From assembly GCA_033763555.1 (NCBI GenBank), contig JANRKK010000017.1, positions 1-13,190 on the forward strand: DNA of 13,190 nucleotides, given 5' to 3'. Under the pieces are notes generated by a model. That model made no database searches. It worked only from the letters and a program-made list of their open reading frames with translations, and had not been told where the DNA came from. Shown piece after piece: positions 1 through 7,616 of the stretch (position 1 is the stretch's first letter; every line of letters begins with the position of its first letter). A program made the position numbers and the translations under genes. The DNA comes from JALYJG01 sp033763555. Lineage in GTDB: Bacteria; Pseudomonadota; Alphaproteobacteria; UBA9219.

Positions 1-1
1 G

Positions 2-112
2 TTTACGACGGTCGAGCAGATCGGCGATCTTGTGCTGTTCCTCTGTTCCGATGCGGCTGCCAATATCACGGGCTCACTACTATCCATCGATGGTGGCTGG
101 GTCGCGCAATAA
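2..112 (+). CDS. bdhA: Short-chain dehydrogenase, C-terminal fragment (probably 3-hydroxybutyrate dehydrogenase)
   Basis: Reading from base 2 gives 36 residues ending in TAA at 110-112; the 5' part lies outside the window. The fragment reads FTTVEQIGDLVLFLCSD, then ITGSLLSIDGGWVAQ. This is the C-terminal end of classical SDR enzymes: the helix with the FLCSD segment, then the xxITGxxxxxDGGW strand next to the NAD(P) site. The closest match I know is D-3-hydroxybutyrate dehydrogenase, which oxidises 3-hydroxybutyrate to acetoacetate in the cytoplasm during polyhydroxybutyrate use; its C-terminus typically reads TVEQI...FLCSDAA..ITG...DGGW.AQ. SDR membership is secure from the motif, but the substrate is inferred from these few residues. 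It converges on flgH, with only 15 bases between the two stop codons. Confidence 0.72.
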   Translation, partial: FTTVEQIGDLVLFLCSDAAANITGSLLSIDGGWVAQ

Positions 113-127
113 GACGGGTAATCTGCC

Positions 128-865
128 TTAGAAGGGCAAGATAATATCCATCAACTGCTCGCCGTAGCGCGGCTGCTGCACATCGTTGATATTACCGCGG
201 CCGCCATATTCGATGCGGGCTTCGGCGATCTGGTCATAGGACACCGTGTTCTCGGCGCTGATATCCTGCGGGCGTATGACGCCGCGGATTTTCAACTCAC
301 GCATATCGAAATTTACACCCACCTGCTGCGAACCCTGCAGAACAAGATTGCCGTTCGGCAGAACCTGAACGACCGTGGCGGCAATGCGCAGATTGATCTG
401 TTCCTGCCGGGCGATCGAGCCTTTGCCTTCATTGCTCATCGTGCTTCCGGTCTCAACCAGGCTGGACGGATCAATGGCCTTGGGGAACCAGTTCTGCAGC
501 TTGCTTTCAAAACCGAACATGCTGCTGGCGTCCAGCGTGTCCGAATTGTTGCGGGTACGCTTGGTTTCATTCTGCAGCTGGGCCTGATCATTGATCGTAA
601 CCAGAACAGTCAGAATATCGCCGACGCGGCTGGCGCGCTGGTCGCGGAAGAAGGCGCGCGCGCCCGTCTGCCATAGGGAATTCGGCTGGCGCGCGGCAAG
701 CGAGGGCGGCGGCATCGGCATGCGCACAGGCACATAGCCGGGGGCATGCGTCGGGTCTTGGATGATATCCAGCCTCGGCGGCTGGCCGATTTCCGACACG
801 CGGTCATAGGCGTTGCAAGCTGCCAGAGCGAGAATGGTGGTCGTCAGAAGCAGAAAGCGTGACAT
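128..865 (-). CDS. flgH: Flagellar L-ring lipoprotein FlgH
   Basis: FlgH forms the L ring, the bushing around the flagellar rod in the outer membrane. I start at 865 (MSRFLLL), giving 245 residues, because AAGGGG lies 5 bases upstream of that ATG. An in-frame ATG at 880 overlaps the flgA stop as ATGA but has no ribosome binding site. Residues 1-16 form a lipoprotein signal peptide with lipobox LAAC, Cys17 being the lipidated residue. The family block LWQTGARAFFRDQRASRVGDILTV follows near residue 65. The C-terminus, with IAEARIEYGGRGNINDVQQP and LMDIILPF, is the FlgH signature. Length is normal (about 230-250). It is the last gene of the flgFGAH operon. Confidence 0.96.
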   Translation of the reverse strand: MSRFLLLTTTILALAACNAYDRVSEIGQPPRLDIIQDPTHAPGYVPVRMPMPPPSLAARQPNSLWQTGARAFFRDQRASRVGDILTVLVTINDQAQLQNETKRTRNNSDTLDASSMFGFESKLQNWFPKAIDPSSLVETGSTMSNEGKGSIARQEQINLRIAATVVQVLPNGNLVLQGSQQVGVNFDMRELKIRGVIRPQDISAENTVSYDQIAEARIEYGGRGNINDVQQPRYGEQLMDIILPF

Positions 866-876
866 GCGAACCCCTT

Positions 877-1845
877 TCATTGCGCGGCCGCGATTTTCTG
901 GGTGGTGTGAACTATTACAGTTCCCGGCCCATCCACCACGCCCTCAATCACGCGGTTGCTTTGTGTGTTGGTGACGCGGACGGTCTCGCCCTGTGCGCCA
1001 TCCTGCAAAGCCTTGCCCTGCGCCGTTACCAGCATGAAGGGCGTTTCGATTTTCAGCGTCACCAGCCCGCCGCGGGTAATAAGGCGCGGAGGAATGACAT
1101 CCTGTGCATGCAGCAATTCGCCGCTGCCGCGTGTGTGGCGCAGTTCGCGGCCTATCAGCTGCGCAACTTCGGTGGCCACGGAGCCGTTCACATGTTCTTC
1201 TGGCACCGTGAGCCAGTCGATGTCGGCGGCGCTGATGACAGTGCCGCCTTCGAGACGGCGTGCGAGAACGGGGATGCTGCGCTTGAGGCTGACGCGGCCT
1301 GTGATCACCATCGTGAAAGGCCCGCGGGCGGTGTCGGCATCAAAATGGGTACGGAAACGGCGGGTCAGGGGGTCAAAATCGAAATTTTCCAGCTTGAAGC
1401 TTGGCGACGTACCTGCGGGCAGGGCGATTTCCAGACCACGATTATCGAACACCACATCCATTTCGCCTTTGACCTGGGCGGATTTGAGCTTGGCCGCAAC
1501 GGCCTCGCGGAGAGCATCGCCCGAGATGCAGGTGCAGGCGGCGGCGATGACGACATGGTCGTCGGTGCTGCGCGGTTTCCAGTCCAGACGGTATTTCTGC
1601 GCCAGACGCATCAGGACATTGGCGTTGTAGGTTGCCTTTTTACCCGGCGGCGGCGCCTGGGCAATGTCCGGATCGGCTTCGGCGCTGACTCCGGTGAAGA
1701 GATCGCTGAGCTTGACCGATGCGCGCGTGACCTCGGTTTCGCCGCGCAGCCCTATGGCTTCCTCGGCGCCGCAGGGCTGCGGCGAGCCGATGCTGCCAGC
1801 GGCGACCAGCCAAAGAGCGAAAGCGAAGCGTACGGCGCGGTTCAT
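877..1845 (-). CDS. flgA: Flagellar P-ring assembly chaperone FlgA
   Basis: FlgA is a periplasmic chaperone for assembly of the FlgI P ring. The protein has 322 residues and begins with a signal peptide (MNRAVRFAFALWLVAAG), probably cleaved near residue 27 before EEA. The C-terminal half carries the recognisable parts: a SAF-like domain at about 191-252 (IPVLARRLEGGTVISAADI, then IGRELRHT) and the FlgA beta-clip end at about 255-322 with GETVRVTNTQSNRVIEGVV and DGPGTVIV. The N-terminal half is longer and more divergent than in enteric FlgA, as is usual in alphaproteobacteria. The ATG lies one base after the flgG stop, so translation is probably coupled. Its own stop lies 12 bases before the chosen flgH start. 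Confidence 0.93.
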   Translation of the reverse strand: MNRAVRFAFALWLVAAGSIGSPQPCGAEEAIGLRGETEVTRASVKLSDLFTGVSAEADPDIAQAPPPGKKATYNANVLMRLAQKYRLDWKPRSTDDHVVIAAACTCISGDALREAVAAKLKSAQVKGEMDVVFDNRGLEIALPAGTSPSFKLENFDFDPLTRRFRTHFDADTARGPFTMVITGRVSLKRSIPVLARRLEGGTVISAADIDWLTVPEEHVNGSVATEVAQLIGRELRHTRGSGELLHAQDVIPPRLITRGGLVTLKIETPFMLVTAQGKALQDGAQGETVRVTNTQSNRVIEGVVDGPGTVIVHTTQKIAAAQ

Positions 1846-1846
1846 G

Positions 1847-2635
<789 letters not shown>

Positions 2636-2654
2636 GGCGGTGTCTCCCTAACTC

Positions 2655-3398
2655 CTAGAAGGTGGTCTTCGACAAGGTTGTAATGGCGGTATTCAAACGC
2701 TGGTTTTCCTGGCTGATCAGCGTCGAAGCGCGTTCGTAGGCGCGCATGACCTGAATCATCTGCGTGATTTCGGTGACGGGCTGCACATTCGATTCTTCGA
2801 TGGCGCCCTGCACGACAAAGCTTTCCACGGCGGGCGCGGAGATTTGTGAGGTTCCGTACAGCCCGTTGCCCTTGGGCTGCATCTGTTGCTCGTTCTCGAA
2901 TTTGACGATGGAAATTTTGCCCAGCTGCGCAAGATTGGCGCCGTTATCGACGCGCGCCGTGACGGCGCCGTCATCGCCGATATTGATTTGCGACACGGTG
3001 TTGGGAACGGTGATCGGCTGGCCGCCATCGCCCAGAACGGGCTGCCCCGCCAGCGTGGAAATACGTCCCTGGCTGTCGAGCTGGAACGCGCCGTTGCGGG
3101 TGTAGGCGGTTGTGCCTTCCGGCGTCTGAACCTGGAAATAACCTTTGCCCTGAATGGCCAGATCAAGCTGGTTGCCTGTCGGGACGATCGGGCCGTTGGC
3201 CACATCTCGGTAGGTGGCGCGGTCGAGAACGAAATTAAGTCCCTGCCCCGGCGCGGTCGGGGTCAGCAGCGTATCGAACTCGATGCCCTGCCGCTTGAAA
3301 CCCGTTGTGCTGGCGTTCGCCACATTGTTGGCAACAATATCCATCGCGCGCTGAAGCGCCTGTTGGCCGGATAGCAGGACGAGGCTTGGCGATTGCAT
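2655..3398 (-). CDS. flgF: Flagellar proximal rod protein FlgF
   Basis: FlgF is a proximal rod subunit, related to FlgG. I start at 3398 (MQSPSLVLLSGQQALQRAMD), giving 247 residues. The frame stays open to 3476, but those 26 extra residues would include the promoter region and do not resemble the family. Motifs: IVANNVANASTTGFKRQGIE near residue 22, LDLAIQGKGYFQVQTPEG and TAYTRNGAFQLDSQGR in the middle, and the C-terminal helix IEESNVQPVTEITQMIQVMR. There is no strong ribosome binding site before the ATG, only a purine-rich GAGACGACGACC. It is the first gene of the operon, about 50 bases downstream of the predicted transcription start of the sigma-54 promoter. Confidence 0.94.
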   Translation of the reverse strand: MQSPSLVLLSGQQALQRAMDIVANNVANASTTGFKRQGIEFDTLLTPTAPGQGLNFVLDRATYRDVANGPIVPTGNQLDLAIQGKGYFQVQTPEGTTAYTRNGAFQLDSQGRISTLAGQPVLGDGGQPITVPNTVSQINIGDDGAVTARVDNGANLAQLGKISIVKFENEQQMQPKGNGLYGTSQISAPAVESFVVQGAIEESNVQPVTEITQMIQVMRAYERASTLISQENQRLNTAITTLSKTTF

Positions 3399-3459
3399 GG
3401 TCGTCGTCTCGGTCGGTTCACCCCGGAAGGGACACCCCGCCCCTTCACACCCCTTGTCT

Positions 3460-3475
3460 TGCAGGGGGCGTGCCA
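3460..3475 (-). promoter_or_regulatory. Sigma-54 promoter of the flgFGAH operon
   Basis: The minus strand reads TGGCACGCCCCCTGCA from 3475 to 3460. The sigma-54 consensus is TGGCACG-N4-TTGCW; the only departure is C for T at the first position of the -12 block. The invariant GG (-24) and GC (-12) have the correct spacing. The expected transcription start is near 3449, leaving a leader of about 50 bases before the flgF ATG. Sigma-54 control of middle/late flagellar genes, with an activator such as FlbD, is established in Caulobacter and relatives. Confidence 0.85.
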
Positions 3476-3541
3476 ACGGAAATAGACAATGATTTTCAGT
3501 AAGTTAGTCGATCCGGCCGTGCGGTGCGCCTTTGGCTTTCA

Positions 3542-3577
3542 GGCAATTATGAACGGCCTGATGCGGCAGGAATTGCC
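3542..3577. promoter_or_regulatory. Nested inverted repeat, candidate activator site upstream of the flg promoter
   Basis: The arms GGCAATT (3542-3548) and AATTGCC (3571-3577) are exact inverted repeats. Between them is a smaller pair, CCTG...CAGG (3557-3570 region). The centre lies about 110 bases upstream of the predicted start of the sigma-54 promoter, the usual place for an enhancer-binding activator. No T-run follows on either strand, so a terminator is unlikely. The role is inferred from position. The rest of the gap between flgF and the upstream gene (3399-3598) shows only the promoter and a G-rich leader. Confidence 0.4.
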
Positions 3578-3598
3578 CTTTGTCGATCTTCCGCGGAA

Positions 3599-4867
3599 TT
3601 AAAGCCTAAGGCCAGATGCCGGACTTTCTTGACCAGGATTTTCCGGCCGTTTGGAAACAAAACCGCGCTCCTGTTTAAAGATCGCAAGCGATGACCCCCC
3701 TGACCATCCGCGGCATCCTTTTCTTAAAGTACCATCGATAGCCGACCATGTTTCACGCGGCATGGCAACCCAGAGATCTTCGTCGTTTTTTCGCCATACG
3801 GTTGGGTCTGCGGTTGTAGGGTACCGCCCTTCTTTTTCATGAAAATCTCTCATCCATTGTGCGAGCATTTCCGGCGGCAAATCATTGCTGAAGCCCCACT
3901 CTTCCTTCAGCCTTCCAAGAGACCCTTTCCCCGGGAAGCCCCGATAGCCCTGATACAGAGCCACATCAATAAGCTTCCATGATTCCCCGGCAACTTCAGT
4001 CCATTCGCCATCACCGTTTTTTTGCCAGACGATTTTATCCTTTGCTGAAGGATAGTGCCCCTCTTTTTCATGAAAAAGAACAAGCCATTTCCTGATCTGA
4101 TCTTTCGATAACGGCCCTTTCTTGGGACGCGGTTTCCGGGTAGTCGCGGCATGCAATGCGCCAGTGCGGCGGTGTTTGAGTTTCTCGATAAAGCCATCTG
4201 TTGAAAGCGCCTGCTGCACAGCATCAAGCCAGCGGCCTTCGCCGTCATAGCGGATGCGGATAATGTCGGAATGTGCATGCAGCTGTTGCTTCGTTGCGTG
4301 CATCCAGAATTCAGGCGGCTCTATGGTTCTTGAAACAAAAGTTATCTGGCCAAGCTGGTCGCAGATGGCGACTTGTCCGGGTATTTGAGGAATATCGATC
4401 AGCAAATAGGATATGGTCCTTGTCATATTGGCAGGCGTCATGCCCTTGTGAACGGTTAAATCTTGCGCCTGAACTCCCATAGCCTCCAATCGTGTCAGGA
4501 GAGCTTCAGTTTTGGCGAGCGGACGCCTCAGATCGGCCGACTCATCCTGCCCGTTGCCGTTAGATCGGAAATTCGGGTGGGTTGTTTGCAACCCCGGAAG
4601 AATCAACAAGCCTTCAATGTCCCGAATATTCGCACCTGCTGCGCGAAGCCGGGCGATGGCGTCTTCCTGAAATATCTCCGGCAAGGATGGCGTACGGTGG
4701 GTAACCGTAGCCGCCGCGCGGGAAAATAAAGTTCTCGTACGTTGGTAAAAGCCCGTTTGGGCGGCGCGTCGACACAGCAACAGAAAACTGTTTGCAAATC
4801 GCTGGCGCAAACCCACATGACTATGAGTTTGGAGGTCTGGCGGAGATGATAAATCAACATTCTGCAT
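3599..4867 (-). CDS. Protein of unknown function with two C-terminal 74-residue repeats
   Basis: This 422-residue protein is not one I can name. Residues 1-60 are basic and poorly structured, without a clear signal peptide. Residues 60-140 are helix-like. Residues 148-220 (TISYLLIDIP, VAICDQLGQITFVSRTIEPP, GEGRWLDAV) look like a small alpha/beta domain. After a basic linker (TTRKPRPKKG) come two tandem repeats at 253-326 and 330-403, with 31 of 74 positions identical. Each has FHEKEGxYP, a VW, a W-x-x-ID segment and a G-x-RG-x-x-G-x-x-SL turn. Similar W/ID/GxRG...GGSSL repeats occur, from memory, in large repeat proteins of planctomycetes. GGTGAG lies 10 bases before the ATG. The gene separates the flagellar operon from rpmG and has no evident link to either. 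Confidence 0.75.
   Translation of the reverse strand: MQNVDLSSPPDLQTHSHVGLRQRFANSFLLLCRRAAQTGFYQRTRTLFSRAAATVTHRTPSLPEIFQEDAIARLRAAGANIRDIEGLLILPGLQTTHPNFRSNGNGQDESADLRRPLAKTEALLTRLEAMGVQAQDLTVHKGMTPANMTRTISYLLIDIPQIPGQVAICDQLGQITFVSRTIEPPEFWMHATKQQLHAHSDIIRIRYDGEGRWLDAVQQALSTDGFIEKLKHRRTGALHAATTRKPRPKKGPLSKDQIRKWLVLFHEKEGHYPSAKDKIVWQKNGDGEWTEVAGESWKLIDVALYQGYRGFPGKGSLGRLKEEWGFSNDLPPEMLAQWMRDFHEKEGRYPTTADPTVWRKNDEDLWVAMPRETWSAIDGTLRKGCRGWSGGSSLAIFKQERGFVSKRPENPGQESPASGLRL
3659..3880 (-). repeat. Tandem protein repeat, second copy
   Basis: This encodes residues 330-403 (LPPEMLAQWMRDFHEKEGRY to KQERGF). It has the conserved tryptophans and the G-x-RG...GGSSL turn in its most canonical form. 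Confidence 0.85.
3890..4111 (-). repeat. Tandem protein repeat, first copy
   Basis: This encodes residues 253-326 of the 422-residue protein (LSKDQIRKWLVLFHEKEGHY to KEEWGF). It aligns without gaps to the second copy, sharing 31 of 74 residues. A three-residue linker (SND) separates them. The DNA is too diverged to be a recent duplication. Confidence 0.85.
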
Positions 4868-4920
4868 TCAACTGACTCACCGCAATATGGCTATATTCGC
4901 TCGTTTAATTTTTATGCCTA

Positions 4921-4949
4921 GATATAAAAAGCGCAGACACCCTATCCAA
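4921..4949 (-). promoter_or_regulatory. Possible sigma-70 promoter for the 422-residue protein
   Basis: On the minus strand, TTGGAT (4949-4944) and TATATC (4926-4921) are 17 bases apart, about 55 bases before the ATG. The -35 is poor (3 of 6) and the -10 fair (4 of 6). The whole 4870-5014 stretch is AT-rich and otherwise shows no gene or RNA that I can support. The rest of the gap, up to rpmG at 5158, holds only a GC-rich region with short weak hairpins. Confidence 0.3.
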
Positions 4950-5157
4950 TTTTGAAAGAAAAATGGCTGAAAAATTTACTTTCTTTTGAATTTCAATGAG
5001 TTAACAGGGATTTCATGAAGACTGCCGTGGCTCAAACATTCCATCGGAACAAGGCGTCTATGCTTGACAAAAGAGGGCTATTTCCACGACAGTGCGCCCC
5101 TTCCCGGGGCCGGATGGGCCCTTGGAACGATGAAACCGCGATTTTCAGGAACGTGCC

Positions 5158-5334
5158 ATGGCGAAAGCAAAGAACGATATCAAACTGGTCAGCTCGGCCA
5201 ATACCGGCTTTTTTTATGTGACCAAGAAAAATCCGAAGAACAATACCAAGAAGCTGGAATTGAAGAAGTACGACCCCGTTGCGCGTAAGCATGTTGTCTT
5301 CAAGGAAGGCAAGATCAAGGAAAGCAAAAAATAA
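5158..5334 (+). CDS. rpmG: 50S ribosomal protein L33
   Basis: This 58-residue protein begins MAKAKNDIKLVSSANTGFFY and continues VTKKNPKNNTKKLELKKYDP and VARKHVVFKEGKIK. It is the small large-subunit protein L33: the IKLVSxAxTGFFYxTxKN and KKYDPxxRKHVxFKExKIK blocks are diagnostic. It has no cysteines, so it is the zinc-independent form. Alphaproteobacterial L33 is usually about 55 residues; this one has a short lysine-rich extension (ESKK). AGGA lies 7 bases before the ATG. A TTGACA at 5064-5069 could be a -35 element, but I see no convincing -10 at the right distance. The gene converges on the XRE regulator, whose terminator overlaps its last codons. Confidence 0.96.
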   Translation: MAKAKNDIKLVSSANTGFFYVTKKNPKNNTKKLELKKYDPVARKHVVFKEGKIKESKK

Positions 5335-5348
5335 GGCCCACGGCCTTA
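5326..5348 (-). terminator. Intrinsic terminator of the XRE regulator gene, overlapping the rpmG end
   Basis: On the minus strand, TAAGGCC-GTG-GGCCTTA (5348-5332) forms a perfect 7-bp stem, followed at once by six T (5331-5326). It lies about 20 bases past the regulator stop codon. The T-run is the complement of the last lysine codons of rpmG. In the + direction the stem is followed by CTTACTTACGG, so it terminates poorly for rpmG. Confidence 0.8.
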
Positions 5349-5368
5349 CTTACGGCTCGACGCGCTTA

Positions 5369-5839
5369 TCAGGCTTTGCCTGAACCGTCGGCGATGGATT
5401 TCAGAAGCGTCAAAATCTGACGGCGTTGCTTGGGATCGGTGATGCGATACCAGGTGCGCAGCAATTCGCCTGTTTCCCGGCGGTGGAGCATTTTGTCCTG
5501 ATCGCCCGGAGCGTCATCCAGTGGCGCCTGCTTGCCACTGCTGAAACCCGGCGCGGCTTTGCCGGACAATTCCTGAATCAACTGTTCGTAGAACCACGCC
5601 ACCGGAACATTCAAAAGCCCGGCAAGGTGGAAGAGGCGGCTGGCGCTGATGCGGTTGGTGCCGCGTTCATATTTTTGAATTTGCTGGAAGGTGAGGCCGC
5701 TGGCCTTGCCCAGATGTTCCTGGCTCATGCCCAGCAGATTCCGGCGCGTGCGCAGCAACGACCCCAAAAACACATCGACCGGGTCAGGCTTGCCGCCGCG
5801 CTTGGAAAGCTTGCGTGAAAGAGCTGGTGAAGGCGTCAT
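5369..5839 (-). CDS. XRE-family (Cro/CI-type) transcriptional regulator
   Basis: This 156-residue protein has a helix-turn-helix domain at about 22-82: VDVFLGSLLRTRRNLLGMSQ, then LGKASGLTFQQIQKYERGTN and RISASRLFHLAGLLNVPVAW. The TFQQIQKYERGxNRIxASRL form is common among short alphaproteobacterial XRE regulators with the architecture basic tail, HTH, linker, C-terminal helix. The linker (about 90-115) is proline/glycine rich. The C-terminal part (TGELLRTWYRITDPKQRRQI, LTLLKSIA) is probably a dimerisation helix. AAGGA lies 8 bases before the ATG. A promoter overlapping an inverted repeat lies just upstream, which would suit autoregulation. The target genes are not deducible from the sequence. 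Confidence 0.9.
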   Translation of the reverse strand: MTPSPALSRKLSKRGGKPDPVDVFLGSLLRTRRNLLGMSQEHLGKASGLTFQQIQKYERGTNRISASRLFHLAGLLNVPVAWFYEQLIQELSGKAAPGFSSGKQAPLDDAPGDQDKMLHRRETGELLRTWYRITDPKQRRQILTLLKSIADGSGKA

Positions 5840-5871
5840 TCGTGAATATCCTTGTATGCGTCGCTACCTTG

Positions 5872-5929
5872 TATTGGGAACTAACTACAAAAGCATGTGT
5901 TTTTTGTGACAACATGCTATTACCCAATA
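5872..5929. promoter_or_regulatory. Nested inverted repeats over the XRE promoter, candidate operator
   Basis: Outer arms TATTGGG (5872-5878) and CCCAATA (5923-5929) enclose inner arms AGCATGT (5892-5898) and ACATGCT (5912-5918); both pairs are exact. The inner arms are centred 20 bases apart, about two helical turns, as for a dimeric HTH operator. They cover the -35 and spacer. The binding protein is inferred to be the adjacent regulator. Confidence 0.45.
5884..5912 (-). promoter_or_regulatory. Promoter of the XRE regulator
   Basis: On the minus strand, TTGTCA (5912-5907) and TGTAGT (5889-5884) are exactly 17 bases apart, with 5 of 6 and 4 of 6 matches to the sigma-70 consensus. The start would fall about 40 bases before the ATG. 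The spacer contains one arm of the inverted repeat at 5892-5918. Confidence 0.5.
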
Positions 5930-5988
5930 AAAGTAATAAATTACTGAAAACAGAGTAGAAAATTCCCCCTTTGGGTGCAAGATGTCTA

Positions 5989-7557
5989 TTACTTTCGTTT
6001 AATTCTTATATAAATCAAGGCTATAGAAAACAACCCAAAAATCAGCCAGAGCCCTCTACCTCCATATTGGCTGAATAAAGTGCCGTTTAAGACCTCCGGC
6101 ACATCTGCATCCACGAATCCGGTTTCACCCAGACCCAGCCTCGCCGTCACGCGTCCATAGCTATCCATGACGCCGGAAATTCCGGTGTTGGCCGCGCGCA
6201 CCAAAGGTCGACCTTCTTCAATGGCGCGTATGCGGGCGACGGCGAAATGTTGATAGGGGCCTGACGTGTTTCCGTACCAACCATCATTCGTGACGTTAAG
6301 AAGGAAATGGGGAGGATCGGCGCGATCTTCAACCTCGCCGGGAAAAATTATTTCATAGCAGATCAACGGGCTGAAAGATGGCAAACCTGTGACGCGCAAA
6401 CTGCGCGGCCCCTCGCCTGATGAAAAATCCGTTCCAAAAGTTGCAAGTGCGCGCAACGGCAGAATGGTGCGGAACGGAATATATTCGCCGAACGGCACAA
6501 GGTGGAATTTATCATAGCCTGCGACGACATTCGCCTTGCCATCCACGGCGATCAGCGAATTGTAATAATGAATTTGTCCGGCTTCATCCATGTTGCGGCG
6601 GATGAGCCCGGTCAGCAGCGCGCCGCCCTTCGGCAGATGCGCGGCGATGTCATGGCGCCGCGCGGGCTCTTCCATCAGATAATAGGTCGCGGCGGTTTCC
6701 GGCCAGACAATATGCGTCACGGGCTTCAGGCCGGGTGCGGAAGTGAGGTCGAGCAGGTGGCGGAAATGGTTTTCACGCGCGCTGGACAGCCATTTTTGCG
6801 ACTGGTCGATATTCGGCTGCACAAGCCGCAGCCGCACATTGGGCACAACATCATCCTTCGCCTGCATCAGCCGCGCTTCGCCCCATATGGCGATCAAGGC
6901 AAACAGCAGCAGGCTACCCGCCACGGCCGCGCGGCTGTGTTTATTTTTGTCAGCGAGCGTCGCGGGCAGGCATATGGTGATCAGCGTGAGAAGCGTCAGC
7001 CCATAAATGCCGATGATGCTGGTGATCTGCAAAATGGGCAGCACAATCGACCAGCCATGCCCGACCAAATCCCACGGAAATCCGGTGAAGGCATGGCCGC
7101 GCACATAATCGGCAAGAAACCAGAGCAGCGCGAGGGTGAGCGCGCCGGATAATCCTTTCAGTCCCATGCGGTGCGCCAGTGCGGCAGCGATGCCGTAATA
7201 AATTGCAAAAGCGGCAGGCAGCCCGGCGACCGCTAGCGGCACCGCCCACCAGAAGCTGGCGATATCGACGAACATCGATGCCGCAATCCAGTAAAGCGCG
7301 AGCATCAGAAAGCCGAAGGCGAAGCTCCATCCGGTGATGAAAGCCTGCCGCCAGTTCGCCGTGCCCTGCAGAAGGAAAATCAATGCCGGAAAGCTGACCC
7401 ACAAAACGGGCGTCAGATTCGTACGCGGGAAAGCCAGCGCGCCGAGCAGGCCGAACCCAAAAGCTGCCGCAGCCCGCTGCAAGCCCTTGAGGGCGCGGAG
7501 GCGTTTGGCGGCGTCGGCAATTCGGGCAACAGGTGAGGAGGAGAGGAGGGAAAGCAC
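5989..7557 (-). CDS. lnt: Apolipoprotein N-acyltransferase Lnt
   Basis: Lnt adds the third acyl chain to the N-terminal cysteine of lipoproteins in the inner membrane. The 522 residues match the family (about 510-530). Residues 30-225 hold several hydrophobic membrane segments, with a last one at about 502-517. The periplasmic nitrilase-like domain lies between. Its catalytic triad is visible as Glu287 (VWPETAA), Lys350 (GYDKFHLVPFGEY) and Cys400 (PLICYEIIFP); NVTNDGWYGNTSGPYQHF and RPLVRAANTGISGV are also diagnostic. The start is a GTG without a clear ribosome binding site, the only in-frame option that keeps the full N-terminus. It is transcribed away from ssb. Confidence 0.96.
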   Translation of the reverse strand: MLSLLSSSPVARIADAAKRLRALKGLQRAAAAFGFGLLGALAFPRTNLTPVLWVSFPALIFLLQGTANWRQAFITGWSFAFGFLMLALYWIAASMFVDIASFWWAVPLAVAGLPAAFAIYYGIAAALAHRMGLKGLSGALTLALLWFLADYVRGHAFTGFPWDLVGHGWSIVLPILQITSIIGIYGLTLLTLITICLPATLADKNKHSRAAVAGSLLLFALIAIWGEARLMQAKDDVVPNVRLRLVQPNIDQSQKWLSSARENHFRHLLDLTSAPGLKPVTHIVWPETAATYYLMEEPARRHDIAAHLPKGGALLTGLIRRNMDEAGQIHYYNSLIAVDGKANVVAGYDKFHLVPFGEYIPFRTILPLRALATFGTDFSSGEGPRSLRVTGLPSFSPLICYEIIFPGEVEDRADPPHFLLNVTNDGWYGNTSGPYQHFAVARIRAIEEGRPLVRAANTGISGVMDSYGRVTARLGLGETGFVDADVPEVLNGTLFSQYGGRGLWLIFGLFSIALIYIRIKRK

Positions 7558-7616
7558 CGGGAGGGTTTAAGCCATTCGTCCCTGAAATGAAATATGGGCC
7601 ATTCCTCGGAAATCCT

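Noticed and set aside
118..140. ATCTGCC/GGCAAGAT hairpin as flgH terminator
   Set aside because: The stem has a bulge, lies partly in the coding end, and no T-run follows on either strand.
5064..5092. TTGACA as the rpmG promoter
   Set aside because: The -35 is perfect, but no acceptable -10 lies 16-18 bases downstream; GCTATTTC is only 7 bases away.
5015..5221. Plus-strand open frame of 68 residues with AGGGA before its ATG
   Set aside because: It overlaps rpmG in another frame, has no family resemblance, and ends inside a certain ribosomal protein gene.
5932..5945. AGTAAT/ATTACT hairpin as lnt terminator
   Set aside because: The stem is all AT-rich with a 2-4 base loop, and the following T stretch is interrupted; too weak to call.
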